Assembly: GCF_024320785.1 (NCBI RefSeq)
Contig: NZ_JANDBC010000001.1
Coordinates: 2,052,001 to 2,116,000 of the forward strand
Direction of reading: 5' to 3'
Length of the DNA: 64,000 nt
DNA from: Gracilimonas sediminicola
GTDB lineage: Bacteria > Bacteroidota > Rhodothermia > Balneolales > Balneolaceae
Below the pieces are notes generated by a model, which was given only the letters and a program-made list of their open reading frames with translations, was not told the origin of the DNA and did not search any database. Shown here in pieces: positions 7,873 through 16,857 of the stretch. The first letter of the stretch is position 1; each line of letters begins with the position of its first letter. Position numbers and translations under genes: made by a program.

Positions 7873-10335
7873 CTATTCGCTGCGAATGGCGTTCACCGGA
7901 TTGATCAGGGCTGCTTTCACAGAATGGTACCCAACTGTTCCTAATGCGATAATAACAATGAGCAGTCCGGAACCTAAGAACAGCAGGGGCAGCGAAGCTG
8001 TAAAGTCGAACCGGTAGGTGAAATTCTCCAGCCATTTTGAGCCTAAATAATAACTGACGGGCCAGGCAATGATATTAGCAATACCAACCAGAACAAGGAA
8101 GTCTTTGGAAAGCAAACTCACAATATCGGCAACCGAGGCCCCCAGGCTTTTACGGATTCCAATTTCTTGTTTACGCAGCTGCGCTGAATACGAAGCGAGC
8201 CCAAGCAGACCAAGGCAGGCTATCAAAATACATAGTATGGAAAATGAAGTGGAAAGGGAGCTCATGGTTGTTTCAGTTTCATAGATCTCAGCCAGTCGCT
8301 CATCAAGAAAACGATACTCAAACGGATCGATAGGGTTTACTTCTTTCCAGGTTTTTTCGAGGTGTTCCAGCGCACCGGTTACATCACCGGGGGCAATTTC
8401 AACGGCGGTGTGTTCGATGTATCCCAAAATGGGGCGGGTGCCTTCCACAAGTCTCAGTATCAGGGGCTCAATTTCTTTTTTGAGGGAAGTATAGTTGAAA
8501 TCCTCCAGCACTCCGATAATGGTAAAAACCTCTCGCTCTCCGCTTGGCGGATAGTGGTAAATGGTTTCACCAAGGGCTTCCTCCGGTGTTTCTACATCAA
8601 GCTGGCTAAGCATTTTCCGGTTGATGAGAACCGCTTTTTCCGCATCGGTGGAAAAATCACGTGAGAACGAACGGCCGGCTATTACTTCCAGATCAAAAGT
8701 CTCGGTTACATCATGTGTAACATGAAGCACCAGGTTAAGGGCATCTTGTCCTTCTCCGTTTCTGGCAGGCACATATCGGTAATACTCGGTATGTTCAGAA
8801 CCCGGAATTTTACCCAGCCCGGTAACCGATTGAATTTGAGCATGATTCAGGCTCTGCTCTTTAAAGTTTTCAAATTCCCAGGCGATCAGGTTTTGGTTGG
8901 TTGGCAGCATAACCACAAAGTTCTTATCGAAGCCAAGGTCTTTTTCCTGAATAAAATCGAGCTGCAGGTAAACGATAGAAGTACCGATAATCAGTATCAC
9001 TGATAAAGTAAACTGAAAAGTAACCAGAGCCTTTCGAAATATAGTGGTCTTTCTCCCACGGGTTGAATTTCCTTTAAGCACATCCACGGGTTCAAAAGAG
9101 GAAAGGTACAGAGCAGGATAAAGCCCCGCTATCAACCCAACAAAAGCAGTTAAAAGTATCAGGCCGGGAATGGTATAGATATTATCAAAAGGATTGAAGG
9201 TGATTGATTTAGCGGTTAGCTCGTTGAAGAAGGGCAAAGCTATAATCAGAATAATAATGCCAAGGATAATAGCGATGAGCGTAACCAGGAACGACTCTCC
9301 TATAAACTGATAGAATAATTGCTGTTTGTGTCCACCCAACACTTTTCTCATACCCACTTCACGGCTGCGCTCCATTGAGCGGGCAGTTGATAAATTCATG
9401 AAGTTGATGCAGGCAAAAATCAGAATGAAACCTGCAACGACGAGCAGAATGTAGATATAGGTAATTGAACTGTTCACCTCCATTTCCTGGTCACGATTAG
9501 AGGTAAGGTGAATGTCGGTTATGGGTTGAAGTTCAATATCGACAGATTCATCCTTTGGCCATCCGGAGTAAGCCCGGTAGTATTTGTCTTCCAGCGAGGC
9601 TAACTGGGAGTTCAGGGAGCCTGTATCAGCGCCATCTTTAACTAATATATAGGTCCAAATAGGGTTCCACAGCCAGCTTCGGTCGTAGCCCGGGCTGCTG
9701 GCATAGATTTCATTTAAGCTGGTAAAAGAAGCCACCAGGTCAATTTTCATATGAGATTGTTCCGGCCATGATTTCATCACACCTGTGACGGTCATATCCC
9801 GAATACCTTTGTAACTCAGGGATTGACCGATGGGGTTTTCATCTCCAAAATATTTTGAGGCAAGGTCTTCACTTATAACAAGAGAAAGGGGATTCTTAAG
9901 TGCTTCGGAAGGATTTCCCTGAATAAGTTCAGCCGAGAAAACATCGAAAAAAGTGGAATCCACAAAATAGAAATTGCTTTCGCGGAAAGAGACCTGATCT
10001 TCCCGGTTCAGGAAAGTGTGGTTTTCTTCCTGCATGTCAAAAAAGCGAACGGTTTTCTCAATATGGTCAGGAAATTCAGCATCCAAAACCGGGCCTAACC
10101 GAAATGGGGTGGTGGCTTGTTCCTCAACCCGATCTTCCGAAGTCATGGTTTGCACCACCCGGTAAATCCGGTCGGAGTTTGAATGGAATTTATCATAGCT
10201 CCATTCATTTAAAACATAAAGCACGATTAATAAACTGGTGGCTAAGCCGATAGCCAAACCCAAAATATTAATGAGTGAATAACCTTTCTTATTTAAAAGA
10301 TTCCGTACAGAAATCTTGAGATAATTCCTAAACAT
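7873..10335 (-). CDS. MacB/FtsX-type ABC permease (solitary)
   Basis: The 820-residue protein has a membrane span near 20-42, a large periplasmic MacB-type domain, three spans (about 285-430), a second periplasmic domain and three C-terminal spans. This is the two-FtsX-core layout of the long permeases in this window. The two cytoplasmic coupling segments are REVGMRKVLGG (about 325) and QEIGIRKSLGA (about 721), and it ends in NPVNAIRSE. Unlike the others it has no adjacent ATPase, lacks the hairpin leader of the 14-27 kb array, and has no sigma-54/palindrome block upstream. It presumably borrows an ATPase encoded elsewhere. The substrate is unknown. Confidence 0.88.
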   Translation of the reverse strand: MFRNYLKISVRNLLNKKGYSLINILGLAIGLATSLLIVLYVLNEWSYDKFHSNSDRIYRVVQTMTSEDRVEEQATTPFRLGPVLDAEFPDHIEKTVRFFDMQEENHTFLNREDQVSFRESNFYFVDSTFFDVFSAELIQGNPSEALKNPLSLVISEDLASKYFGDENPIGQSLSYKGIRDMTVTGVMKSWPEQSHMKIDLVASFTSLNEIYASSPGYDRSWLWNPIWTYILVKDGADTGSLNSQLASLEDKYYRAYSGWPKDESVDIELQPITDIHLTSNRDQEMEVNSSITYIYILLVVAGFILIFACINFMNLSTARSMERSREVGMRKVLGGHKQQLFYQFIGESFLVTLIAIILGIIILIIALPFFNELTAKSITFNPFDNIYTIPGLILLTAFVGLIAGLYPALYLSSFEPVDVLKGNSTRGRKTTIFRKALVTFQFTLSVILIIGTSIVYLQLDFIQEKDLGFDKNFVVMLPTNQNLIAWEFENFKEQSLNHAQIQSVTGLGKIPGSEHTEYYRYVPARNGEGQDALNLVLHVTHDVTETFDLEVIAGRSFSRDFSTDAEKAVLINRKMLSQLDVETPEEALGETIYHYPPSGEREVFTIIGVLEDFNYTSLKKEIEPLILRLVEGTRPILGYIEHTAVEIAPGDVTGALEHLEKTWKEVNPIDPFEYRFLDERLAEIYETETTMSSLSTSFSILCILIACLGLLGLASYSAQLRKQEIGIRKSLGASVADIVSLLSKDFLVLVGIANIIAWPVSYYLGSKWLENFTYRFDFTASLPLLFLGSGLLIVIIALGTVGYHSVKAALINPVNAIRSE

Positions 10336-10609
10336 CAGCGATTCCTTTCACTTTGCCAACAGACTAAAACATCCAACTATTGTACCGTAATTATTAACAA
10401 GTCGGAAATGGAGTAAGCTTATATCCGACTCAACGTATCATATAATTAGAGTGATTTAGCCATGCATTGTTACAAAAAAGAAGAAATAAATTAACAATAA
10501 CTTCAAACAGAATTAATAGGGAAGAGAATTAACATGAATTTGCAGTTGATTCATTAGTTATATAAAAATAATTTCTTACAAATAATTATTCACAAATAAC
10601 GGGTACAAT

Positions 10610-11176
10610 ATGCGAGTTCAATCAGTTCTTACACTAACCATCCTGAGTTTAATCTTCACTGCTTGTAGTTCAAGCAAAAAATTGAGCTGTTCAGTCTCTG
10701 ACTATGCTGCTTATTACTATAACAACTCTCAGAATCCAGCCTGTGGAGAAAAGTACAAGGATGGGGCTAACTTATATGGCTTTGGTGAAATGAACGGGCC
10801 GGAAGGTCAGGATGAAATGCTGAAAAGAGTGGCGTCTTCTAAAGCCACCATGGAAATAGCTCAGAAAGCGGCCGGTATTCAAAACAAGATTAAATGGAGT
10901 ATAGGAGAGTTTTCTCAGATTAATGAAGAGGGAGAGAATTCCACAACGAAATGGTCTCAAATACAATTTGACGTCAAACTGGAAGGGGTAGAAGAAGTAG
11001 GAAGCGTTTGTGAGTCGGGTACAAGAGGCTATGTATGCTATACATTATTGAAGATGCCTAAAACGGCAATACTGGAAACGGCATCAGCCTCTTTAAAAGA
11101 GAAGGATGAAGATTTATACAGGGAGTGGGTCAAATCGGATGAGTATAAGCAGCTTGTTGCTGAATTAGTAAAGTAG
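10610..11176 (+). CDS. Lipoprotein, LPP20-like
   Basis: The protein has 188 residues with a lipoprotein signal ending at IFTACSSS (Cys19). The mature part has a segment resembling the LPP20 domain (LYGFGEMNGPEG, then an alanine-rich helix ASSKATMEIAQKAAG). Cysteines near 27, 45, 133 and 142 could form disulphides. It stands alone, divergent from the solitary permease and convergent with the serine hydrolase gene (7-base gap). I give only a family-level suggestion; the function is unknown. Confidence 0.6.
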   Translation: MRVQSVLTLTILSLIFTACSSSKKLSCSVSDYAAYYYNNSQNPACGEKYKDGANLYGFGEMNGPEGQDEMLKRVASSKATMEIAQKAAGIQNKIKWSIGEFSQINEEGENSTTKWSQIQFDVKLEGVEEVGSVCESGTRGYVCYTLLKMPKTAILETASASLKEKDEDLYREWVKSDEYKQLVAELVK

Positions 11177-11183
11177 CTGAGAC

Positions 11184-12206
11184 TCAGAATGCTTTATTTT
11201 CCAGGTAGGGAATAACACTGTTCTCCAGGAAATTGAAAATGGGTTCTTTGTAGGTTCTGCGCTGGGTAGCCCCATCCAGGGAGTTTGTGATAACTACAAC
11301 GCTGCTTAGCTCAGGAATCATAAAGATGTATTGCCCGCCATATCCCCAGGCAAAGAATACTTTATGGCCGCCAACCGGGCGGTTCCACCACATATACCCA
11401 TAATCATAAGGGTTGTAGTTGCTGCGGGTGTAGGTTTTAAAAGAGTCGCGCACCCACTCTTTGGAAACAATACGCTCTCCGTTATAAGTACCGCCATTCA
11501 GCATAAGCTGTCCTATTTTAAGTAAATCATCCGGAGTCATCGCCAGGTTGTTACCGCCCATGTAATAACCCTTAGGATCACGATCCCAGCCTCCCTCGTC
11601 AATATTTAGCGGATCAAATAAGTATTCTTCAGCAAATGCTTTGGTGCTCATACCGGTAGCTTTGGTGAGTATTACCGACAGCAGATGTGAGGTTCCTGTA
11701 CTGTACACCATCTGTCCGCCGGGCTCTTCCACAAAATCCTGATCAAGTTGAAATTCCACCCAGTCATTGCTGACTACCCATGCCCCATAATTATAAAAAC
11801 TGGTGGTTTCCAATCCGGATTGCATGGAAAGCAGGTTACGGATCGTGATATTCTCTTTCTTTTGGTTGGGATTTGCTTCAAAATATTCGGGAAAATAATC
11901 TCCCAACGTTTCATTTAGAGAGATAAAACCGTTATCAACAGCAATTCCGGTTAAAAGGGAAATTATACTTTTGGAAGCGGATTTGATGTTGTAGGGATAA
12001 TCGGGGGAGGCATTCCGGAAATATTCAGCACCTAACAGTTCGCCCTCTTGTTGAATGAGAACGCTTCTGAGTGAATGGATGGATTCTGCTTCCTCAAAAA
12101 CAGCTTCAATGGAGGTTGGAGCTGAAGACTGAGCCTGCAGGCTTTGAAACCCGGTGATGAAGCAGAGTACAGAAAAGAAAAAAACTCGTGCGGGAAAGTA
12201 TCTCAT
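11184..12206 (-). CDS. Secreted serine hydrolase, beta-lactamase (class C / DD-peptidase) family
   Basis: The 340-residue protein starts with a cleavable signal peptide ending near QSLQA. The SxxK motif is Ser76-Ala-Ser-Lys79 (KSASKSIISLL), and the second motif is Tyr168-Ser-Thr (MVYSTGTSH). The third strand motif is less clear (GYGGQYIFMIPE). The family includes class C beta-lactamases, carboxypeptidases and esterases, and the sequence does not decide between them. Its ATG overlaps the stop of the upstream 87-aa gene (ATGA), so the two are co-translated. That operon carries the sigma-54 promoter and palindrome pair at 12513-12618, linking it to the permease regulon. Confidence 0.85.
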   Translation of the reverse strand: MRYFPARVFFFSVLCFITGFQSLQAQSSAPTSIEAVFEEAESIHSLRSVLIQQEGELLGAEYFRNASPDYPYNIKSASKSIISLLTGIAVDNGFISLNETLGDYFPEYFEANPNQKKENITIRNLLSMQSGLETTSFYNYGAWVVSNDWVEFQLDQDFVEEPGGQMVYSTGTSHLLSVILTKATGMSTKAFAEEYLFDPLNIDEGGWDRDPKGYYMGGNNLAMTPDDLLKIGQLMLNGGTYNGERIVSKEWVRDSFKTYTRSNYNPYDYGYMWWNRPVGGHKVFFAWGYGGQYIFMIPELSSVVVITNSLDGATQRRTYKEPIFNFLENSVIPYLENKAF

Positions 12207-12466
12207 TCAGCGCTTTTAAATTTGAAGGTAACGGGAATTTTATCATCAAACGGGGAGCCGATGTGGTAGAGTTCCCATTCGGAATCATAATTCATAATCC
12301 GGTCCCTCAGAATGGTAATCAAATCTTCGGAGCTTCCATTCTCAGAATGCCAGTCAAAGGTTTCGACACGGAACTTCAGGTTCCGTTTTTCTCCATTCAC
12401 ATGAACATCGAGATTAACAACACTTTCTACATTGGGGACGGTAAATTGAACACGGACATTATGCAT
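12203..12466 (-). CDS. Small conserved-looking protein, unknown, first gene of the serine hydrolase operon
   Basis: The protein has 87 residues with no signal peptide or membrane span. It is rich in beta-strand pattern (VRVQFTVPNVESVVNLDVHVNG at the start, KIPVTFKFKSAE at the end), with an acidic middle. It overlaps the following serine hydrolase gene by four bases, which argues that it is a real gene. No family is recognised. Confidence 0.6.
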   Translation of the reverse strand: MHNVRVQFTVPNVESVVNLDVHVNGEKRNLKFRVETFDWHSENGSSEDLITILRDRIMNYDSEWELYHIGSPFDDKIPVTFKFKSAE

Positions 12467-12512
12467 GATTACTCCGGTTAAAGTGAATAATGGGCGATTA
12501 TACTATATGAGG

Positions 12513-12528
12513 TACAAAAAAGATGCCA
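12513..12528 (-). promoter_or_regulatory. Predicted sigma-54 promoter of the 87-aa/serine hydrolase operon
   Basis: On the minus strand the sequence is TGGCATCTTTTTTGTA. It matches the -24/-12 consensus TGGCACG-N4-TTGC at TGGCA and TTG, with GG and GT separated by exactly 10 bases. The -24 GG (12526-12527) lies about 62 bp from the centre of the nearer palindrome, the same distance as at the two other minus-strand sites of this kind. Confidence 0.65.
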
Positions 12529-12581
12529 TTTCCTTAAGACCGTACGTTCCTTCAATCAGAAGACTGTTTAGTTGAGAAAAG

Positions 12582-12618
12582 CGTTCGGAAACAGACAGCT
12601 ACTGTGCGATTATGGACG
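12582..12618. promoter_or_regulatory. Paired 16-bp imperfect palindromes (enhancer block A)
   Basis: CGTTCGGAAACAGACA (12582-12597) and TGTGCGATTATGGACG (12603-12618) start exactly 21 bp apart. The same pair with the same spacing occurs at 26921 and 36309. I infer binding sites for the NtrC-type regulator encoded at 36536. Confidence 0.65.
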
Positions 12619-12626
12619 GTTCAGTT

Positions 12627-13007
12627 CTATGAATTACCAAAATAAAATCCCTTAAGCAGGTTGTTGTCGGGCAAGTGTGTAATGCTTGGGTTTTCTTTTA
12701 AAAACGAGATGATATCACGATAGGCCTTATCCAGTTTTTGCACTTCCTGCTTGGTGACAAATACGGTAAAGCTGTAAACCCGTTCACTTCCCCTGAAAAC
12801 AGTGATCCGGTATTGATTCGTGATATCCCGGTCCAACCGGAGTTCAAACAGGTCGTAATCGATAGCGTGAATTTTTCTTCCGGGTTGAATGTCCTGAGAT
12901 TCTTCTGTCTGCTTAATTTTGTTGATAATCTCCGTGTAGTTGGGCTCCGGAGCAGGAATATCCGGTTCTTTTTCACGCTGAAACAGGTTTCTTAGAAAAT
13001 TTAGCAT
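12627..13007 (-). CDS. Cytoplasmic protein of unknown function
   Basis: The protein has 126 residues with no signal peptide. It starts MLNFLRNLFQREKEP, then has a proline/glutamate-rich linker and an alpha/beta region (YDLFELRLDRDITNQYRI, ERVYSFTVFVTKQEV), ending SITHLPDNNLLKGFYF. No family is recognised. It lies upstream of palindrome block A, so it is probably outside the operon that block controls. The start at 13007 is the only good ATG. Confidence 0.55.
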   Translation of the reverse strand: MLNFLRNLFQREKEPDIPAPEPNYTEIINKIKQTEESQDIQPGRKIHAIDYDLFELRLDRDITNQYRITVFRGSERVYSFTVFVTKQEVQKLDKAYRDIISFLKENPSITHLPDNNLLKGFYFGNS

Positions 13008-13074
13008 TGAATGAAGACGGCGTTATGATGTGTTATAAACTTAAGTTAAACAGAAATAAAAGGGAGTACAGTTT

Positions 13075-13530
13075 ATGTCTTTTTTAGCTTTTGATGAATT
13101 GAAGAAGAAAGTGGCTAACCTGATTCATGAAGATACGCAGCGCCATGATCATCACCTGGACCTAACGGTGGCTGAGGTCCATCGCATTAACGGGGCCGGC
13201 TCACTGGATTTCGGAGGCAGCGAATTTAAGCCAGCCACCACCCAGAAGCTAAACCCTGTAAAGCAAAAGCCCGATGACAACTACGGGTGGTGGAAACTGC
13301 AGCAGGGGCCGTATAAAATAATCTTTAACGAGAGCGTGGATATAGAGGACGGCTCTGCCGCGTTGATTTCAGCTCATCACCATGCCCGGCAAGCAGGACT
13401 GATCTCCGATTCTTATGTAATTTCTGATGACAGCTCCGATGCTCTTTCCCTGAACGTCACCGTTTCAGAAGCAGGGTGTAATATCAAAGAAAATGCCCGG
13501 ATTGCAGAGTTAAGAATTATCAGCGACTAA
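13075..13530 (+). CDS. Possible dUTPase/dCTP-deaminase-fold protein
   Basis: The protein has 151 residues. An AGGGAG ribosome-binding site (13061-13066) supports the start. The C-terminal two thirds resemble the trimeric dUTPase/dCTP deaminase barrel: a strand then FNESVDIEDGSAALISAHHHARQ, GLISDSYVISDDSS, LNVTVSEAGCNIKENARIAEL. The classical dUTPase motifs with catalytic Asp and the C-terminal arm are not evident, and the first 60 residues (IHEDTQRHDHHLDLTVAEV) are unusual. I treat the fold as a suggestion and do not assign an activity. The stop overlaps the stop of the convergent ATPase gene by three bases. Confidence 0.5.
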   Translation: MSFLAFDELKKKVANLIHEDTQRHDHHLDLTVAEVHRINGAGSLDFGGSEFKPATTQKLNPVKQKPDDNYGWWKLQQGPYKIIFNESVDIEDGSAALISAHHHARQAGLISDSYVISDDSSDALSLNVTVSEAGCNIKENARIAELRIISD

Positions 13531-14219
13531 CTTTCTACAGCCTGATTATAGGGGTCTTCTTTTACGAGGGCGCCGTCCTTCAGGTTAATGATACGGTTGC
13601 CGTAAGCGGCCATTTTCTCGGAATGAGTAACCTGTATAATGGTAACCCCATCATCGTTCAGCTTTTTGAACATATCCATGATTTGTTCGCTTTGTTCGGA
13701 GTGAAGGTTTCCGGTGGGTTCATCGGCTAAAAGCAGTTTTGGGCTTCCGATAATAGCACGGGCAACCCCAACCACCTGCTGCTGACCACCCGAAAGCTGG
13801 GGCGGGAATAAATCCTTCTTCGCTACAATATTGAAGCGATCAAGTATATCGGCAACCATGGCTTTGCGCTGCTTGCTTTTCACTTTTCGGTACAGCAGTG
13901 GCATCTCGATGTTTTCATAAACCGTGAGTTCATCAATCAGATGATAGGCCTGGAACACAAAGCCGATGTGGGATTTATGATACTCCGATTTTTTCTTTTC
14001 GCTTAGGTTGTGAACCGTCTCACCCAAAAAAGTGTATTCGCCTTCTGAAGCATCATCCAGAAACCCAAGAATATTCAGCAGGGTTGATTTTCCGGCACCA
14101 CTCGGCCCCATGATGGTCACAAACTCCCCTTCCTCAATATCGAGGTTAATCCCCTTCAGGATGAACGTCCGTTGAAACCGTTTGTCGATGTATTTGTCTA
14201 TATCTCTTAGTTGGATCAT
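13527..14219 (-). CDS. ABC transporter ATPase (MacB/LolD-type) of the five-permease array
   Basis: The protein has 230 residues: Walker A GPSGAGKST (38-46), Q-loop FVFQAYHL, signature LSGGQQQ (142-148), Walker B LLLADE (162-167) and switch His in VTHSEK. Two positions differ from the usual family: the signature continues VVGVARA instead of RVAIARA, and the D-loop is NLHS (His173) instead of NLDS as in the second ATPase at 33719. It is the last gene of a minus-strand array of five permeases and is the obvious energy source for them. It may be a distinct subfamily rather than a damaged enzyme, since all core catalytic motifs are intact. Confidence 0.92.
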   Translation of the reverse strand: MIQLRDIDKYIDKRFQRTFILKGINLDIEEGEFVTIMGPSGAGKSTLLNILGFLDDASEGEYTFLGETVHNLSEKKKSEYHKSHIGFVFQAYHLIDELTVYENIEMPLLYRKVKSKQRKAMVADILDRFNIVAKKDLFPPQLSGGQQQVVGVARAIIGSPKLLLADEPTGNLHSEQSEQIMDMFKKLNDDGVTIIQVTHSEKMAAYGNRIINLKDGALVKEDPYNQAVES

Positions 14220-14243
14220 TGATGATGTGTTTTGGTGTAATAA

Positions 14244-14295
14244 GTGTTAAGGTGTTTACGTGTTTATGTTGGAATACACGTAAACACCTTAACAC
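14244..14295. repeat. Intergenic inverted repeat, permease gap 1
   Basis: A perfect 20-bp stem (14244-14263 with 14276-14295, GTGTTAAGGTGTTTACGTGT and its complement) with a 12-nt loop lies between the 14310 permease gene and the ATPase gene. It has no T-run. Confidence 0.85.
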
Positions 14296-14309
14296 GTTAC
14301 AACGTTAGG

Positions 14310-16775
14310 TTATTCACTTCTTAAACTGTCGGTTGGGTTAATTAAGGTTGCTTTAACGGATTGATAACTTACCGTAAACCACGCAACGGCAAGGGTAAGT
14401 AATCCTGATAACAGGAAAATGCCAAATCCTAACTCGATTCGGTAGGCGAAATCCTGCAGCCAGGTACTCATGGCATACCAGGCAATCGGGGTCGCAATCA
14501 CAAAAGCTATGGCTACCAATTTGGTAAATTCCTTGTTCACTAAGAAAACGATATTACCGGAAGAGGCTCCTAACACTTTTCGGACCCCAATTTCTTTGGT
14601 TCGCCGGATGACCATCAGCGAAGCAAGCCCGAACAGGCCAAGGCAGGCAATGATGATAGCCAGTACTGATCCGGTAGTTACAATACGACTGAGCCGGCGT
14701 TCTTCCCGGTACTGATCATCCAGTGATTGATCGACGAAGGTATAGTCAAAAGGAACGCCCGGTGCTACCTGTGCCCATACTTCCCGGAGCTGACTTACCG
14801 TTTGGGATAAATTGCTCGTGGATAAATTGAAAGAGTATCGAGGGTCAAAAGAGTTTGAAATACCGAGGTCGGAAATTCCGCTAAACAGGATATCTGGGTT
14901 CATTACTATAGCAAGCGGTTCTACCGGGGTATGCAACGACTCATAATGGAAATTTTCCACAACGCCGATCACCTCATGCTGATCGAATTCAGGTCCGGGC
15001 AGGCGTTGGCCGATGGGGTTTTCCCAACCGAAATATTCAACCAGGGCTTCATTCACGATCATAGCCTGACGGGCATCAGAGGGATTTTCTTCAGAGAAAT
15101 TACGCCCTTCCGTTACTTTAATTCCGAGAGTGGGGATGAAATCAGCATCCACAAAATTGCCGTGGAAGTTTTTGGGTTGATCCTGATTATCTCTGAATCC
15201 CATTTGAAACCAGCCTCCGGTTTGTACAGGAGTAAAGGAAGAAGTCGATATCGAAGTAATTTCAGAAGAAGCTTTCAATTCATTTATAAGTATTTGTTTC
15301 CTTCTTATGCTTTGCTCAAAAATATCAGCCGGTGAGCTTTGGGGGGTATTGCTGATCCCGGATTCGAGCACGAGAATCTGGTCTTTCTGGTAACCGAGGT
15401 TTTTATTCTGAACATAATTCAGCTGCTGCTGGATAGTTATGGTTCCTATAATCAAAGCTATAGAAAGTGAGAACTGAAAGACGACCATCACTTTTTGGAA
15501 GCCACCCTTTTCAGCAGACAGATTTAAACGACCTTTCAGGACTTCTATCGGGCGAAACCCGGAAAGGACAAGAGCGGGATAAATACCAGCTACCAGGCTC
15601 ACAGCTAAAGCAGTAAGCAGTAACACTCCCAGTGTTCCTGCTCCATAAGAAATAGTAAGCTCGGTTCCGGAAAGATCATTGAAAAAGGGAAGAAGAAGTT
15701 CAGCAAAGGTGATCCCGATTAAAAAGGCAATCAGCGTCATCATCAAGGCTTCACCCCAAAACTGATACATCAGATGTTGGCGGATGGCTCCGATGGTTTT
15801 CCGGATTCCAACTTCCTTAGCTCTTGAGGTAGATTTACTGATCGAAAGGGTCATGAAATTAACACAGGCAATCAGCAGAATCAGAAAGGCGATGGCTGCA
15901 AGGATGTAGGAATATACCGGATCGCTGACGCTGGCTTGGGCTGAAGGAAATTCGGTGTTAAGGTGAATGTCGGTCAAAGGCTGGAGGCCTACTTTATAAT
16001 CCTGATTGGTGAAGAAATCCTCCCCAAATACGCCTTTCATCATGGAATCAAACTTTTCATTCAGGTCGGCCTGGTTTGTGCCTTCCTGCAATGTCAGATA
16101 GGTGCTGCCAAAAATGTTGAACCAGCTGTTTCGGCCACGTTCGCTAATCAGGGTCTCCAGGTTTTGGTCAGGCATCAGGATTCGGTAATCCAGACTGGAA
16201 TTGGCGGGGGGATTTTCAACCACACCGGTTACGGTGAACTGTTTGTACTCATCGGTCAGCCTGATGGACAGGGTTTTTTGAAGTGGATCTTGGTTACCAA
16301 AAAAGCGGTTGGCTGTTGCTTCCGAGATCACAATGGAAGACGGATTTATAAACAAATTCCCGGGATCACCCTTAAGGATATCAAAGTCAAAAATTTTAAA
16401 GAAATCCTTATTCACCACCAATATGTTTTCATCAAAGGGAGCCTGTGCATCGGGGGTTTTTACCAGATTGCTGAAGCTGAACATGTAGGTCAGGTGTTCA
16501 ACCTCCGGTATGTTATCTTTGAGGGTGGGGCCCAGGATTACAGGGGTGGCTGTATTCAGTAATTCTCTGCCTTCAGGAGTGGTCTCGTTTACCCAAGCCC
16601 GGTAAGTACGGTCTGCTTTAGAATGAAATTCATCATAGCTCCACTCATTTTGAACATACAGTGCAATGAGAATGCAACATGCCACACCCACAGCCAGCCC
16701 AAATATATTGATGGATGAATACACCTTGTTTTTGAACAAGTTCCGAAATGCGATTTTAAAGTAATTTTTCAGCAT
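14310..16775 (-). CDS. MacB/FtsX-type ABC permease (array member 5)
   Basis: The protein has 821 residues. It begins MLKNYFKIAFRNLFKNKVYS, identical or nearly so in most members of this array, which suggests recent expansion. Coupling segments are KEVGIRKTIGA (about 318) and KEIGVRKVLGA (about 725), and it ends NPTDSLRSE. The periplasmic halves are well diverged from the neighbours, so substrates or partners may differ. It lies immediately upstream of the ATPase gene, separated by a perfect 20-bp hairpin. Probable role: inner-membrane subunit of a tripartite or mechanotransmission exporter. Confidence 0.9.
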   Translation of the reverse strand: MLKNYFKIAFRNLFKNKVYSSINIFGLAVGVACCILIALYVQNEWSYDEFHSKADRTYRAWVNETTPEGRELLNTATPVILGPTLKDNIPEVEHLTYMFSFSNLVKTPDAQAPFDENILVVNKDFFKIFDFDILKGDPGNLFINPSSIVISEATANRFFGNQDPLQKTLSIRLTDEYKQFTVTGVVENPPANSSLDYRILMPDQNLETLISERGRNSWFNIFGSTYLTLQEGTNQADLNEKFDSMMKGVFGEDFFTNQDYKVGLQPLTDIHLNTEFPSAQASVSDPVYSYILAAIAFLILLIACVNFMTLSISKSTSRAKEVGIRKTIGAIRQHLMYQFWGEALMMTLIAFLIGITFAELLLPFFNDLSGTELTISYGAGTLGVLLLTALAVSLVAGIYPALVLSGFRPIEVLKGRLNLSAEKGGFQKVMVVFQFSLSIALIIGTITIQQQLNYVQNKNLGYQKDQILVLESGISNTPQSSPADIFEQSIRRKQILINELKASSEITSISTSSFTPVQTGGWFQMGFRDNQDQPKNFHGNFVDADFIPTLGIKVTEGRNFSEENPSDARQAMIVNEALVEYFGWENPIGQRLPGPEFDQHEVIGVVENFHYESLHTPVEPLAIVMNPDILFSGISDLGISNSFDPRYSFNLSTSNLSQTVSQLREVWAQVAPGVPFDYTFVDQSLDDQYREERRLSRIVTTGSVLAIIIACLGLFGLASLMVIRRTKEIGVRKVLGASSGNIVFLVNKEFTKLVAIAFVIATPIAWYAMSTWLQDFAYRIELGFGIFLLSGLLTLAVAWFTVSYQSVKATLINPTDSLRSE

Positions 16776-16799
16776 GATGTAAAGTGTTTAAGTGGTGAG

Positions 16800-16843
16800 G
16801 TGTGAACGTGTTTACGTTGGGTCGCACGTAAACACGTTCACAC
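16800..16843. repeat. Intergenic inverted repeat, permease gap 2
   Basis: A perfect 18-bp stem (16800-16817 with 16826-16843) with loop TGGGTCGC. The arms are TGTGAACGTGTTTACGT-like and differ from gap 1, but they are fully complementary to each other. Confidence 0.85.
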
Positions 16844-16857
16844 GTTACAACGTAAGA

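Noticed and set aside
10336-10609. Possible sigma-54 element or palindrome pair upstream of the solitary permease
   Set aside because: TTGGCAAAGTGAAAGG lacks the -12 TTGC/TTGA and sits too close to the ATG. The inverted GTCGGA/TCCGAC there does not match the 16-bp pair or its 21-bp spacing.
15963-16562. Plus-strand open frame of 199 codons inside a permease gene
   Set aside because: It is a shadow of the 14310-16775 permease; similar shadows occur opposite the other permeases (18736-19152, 8362-8664).
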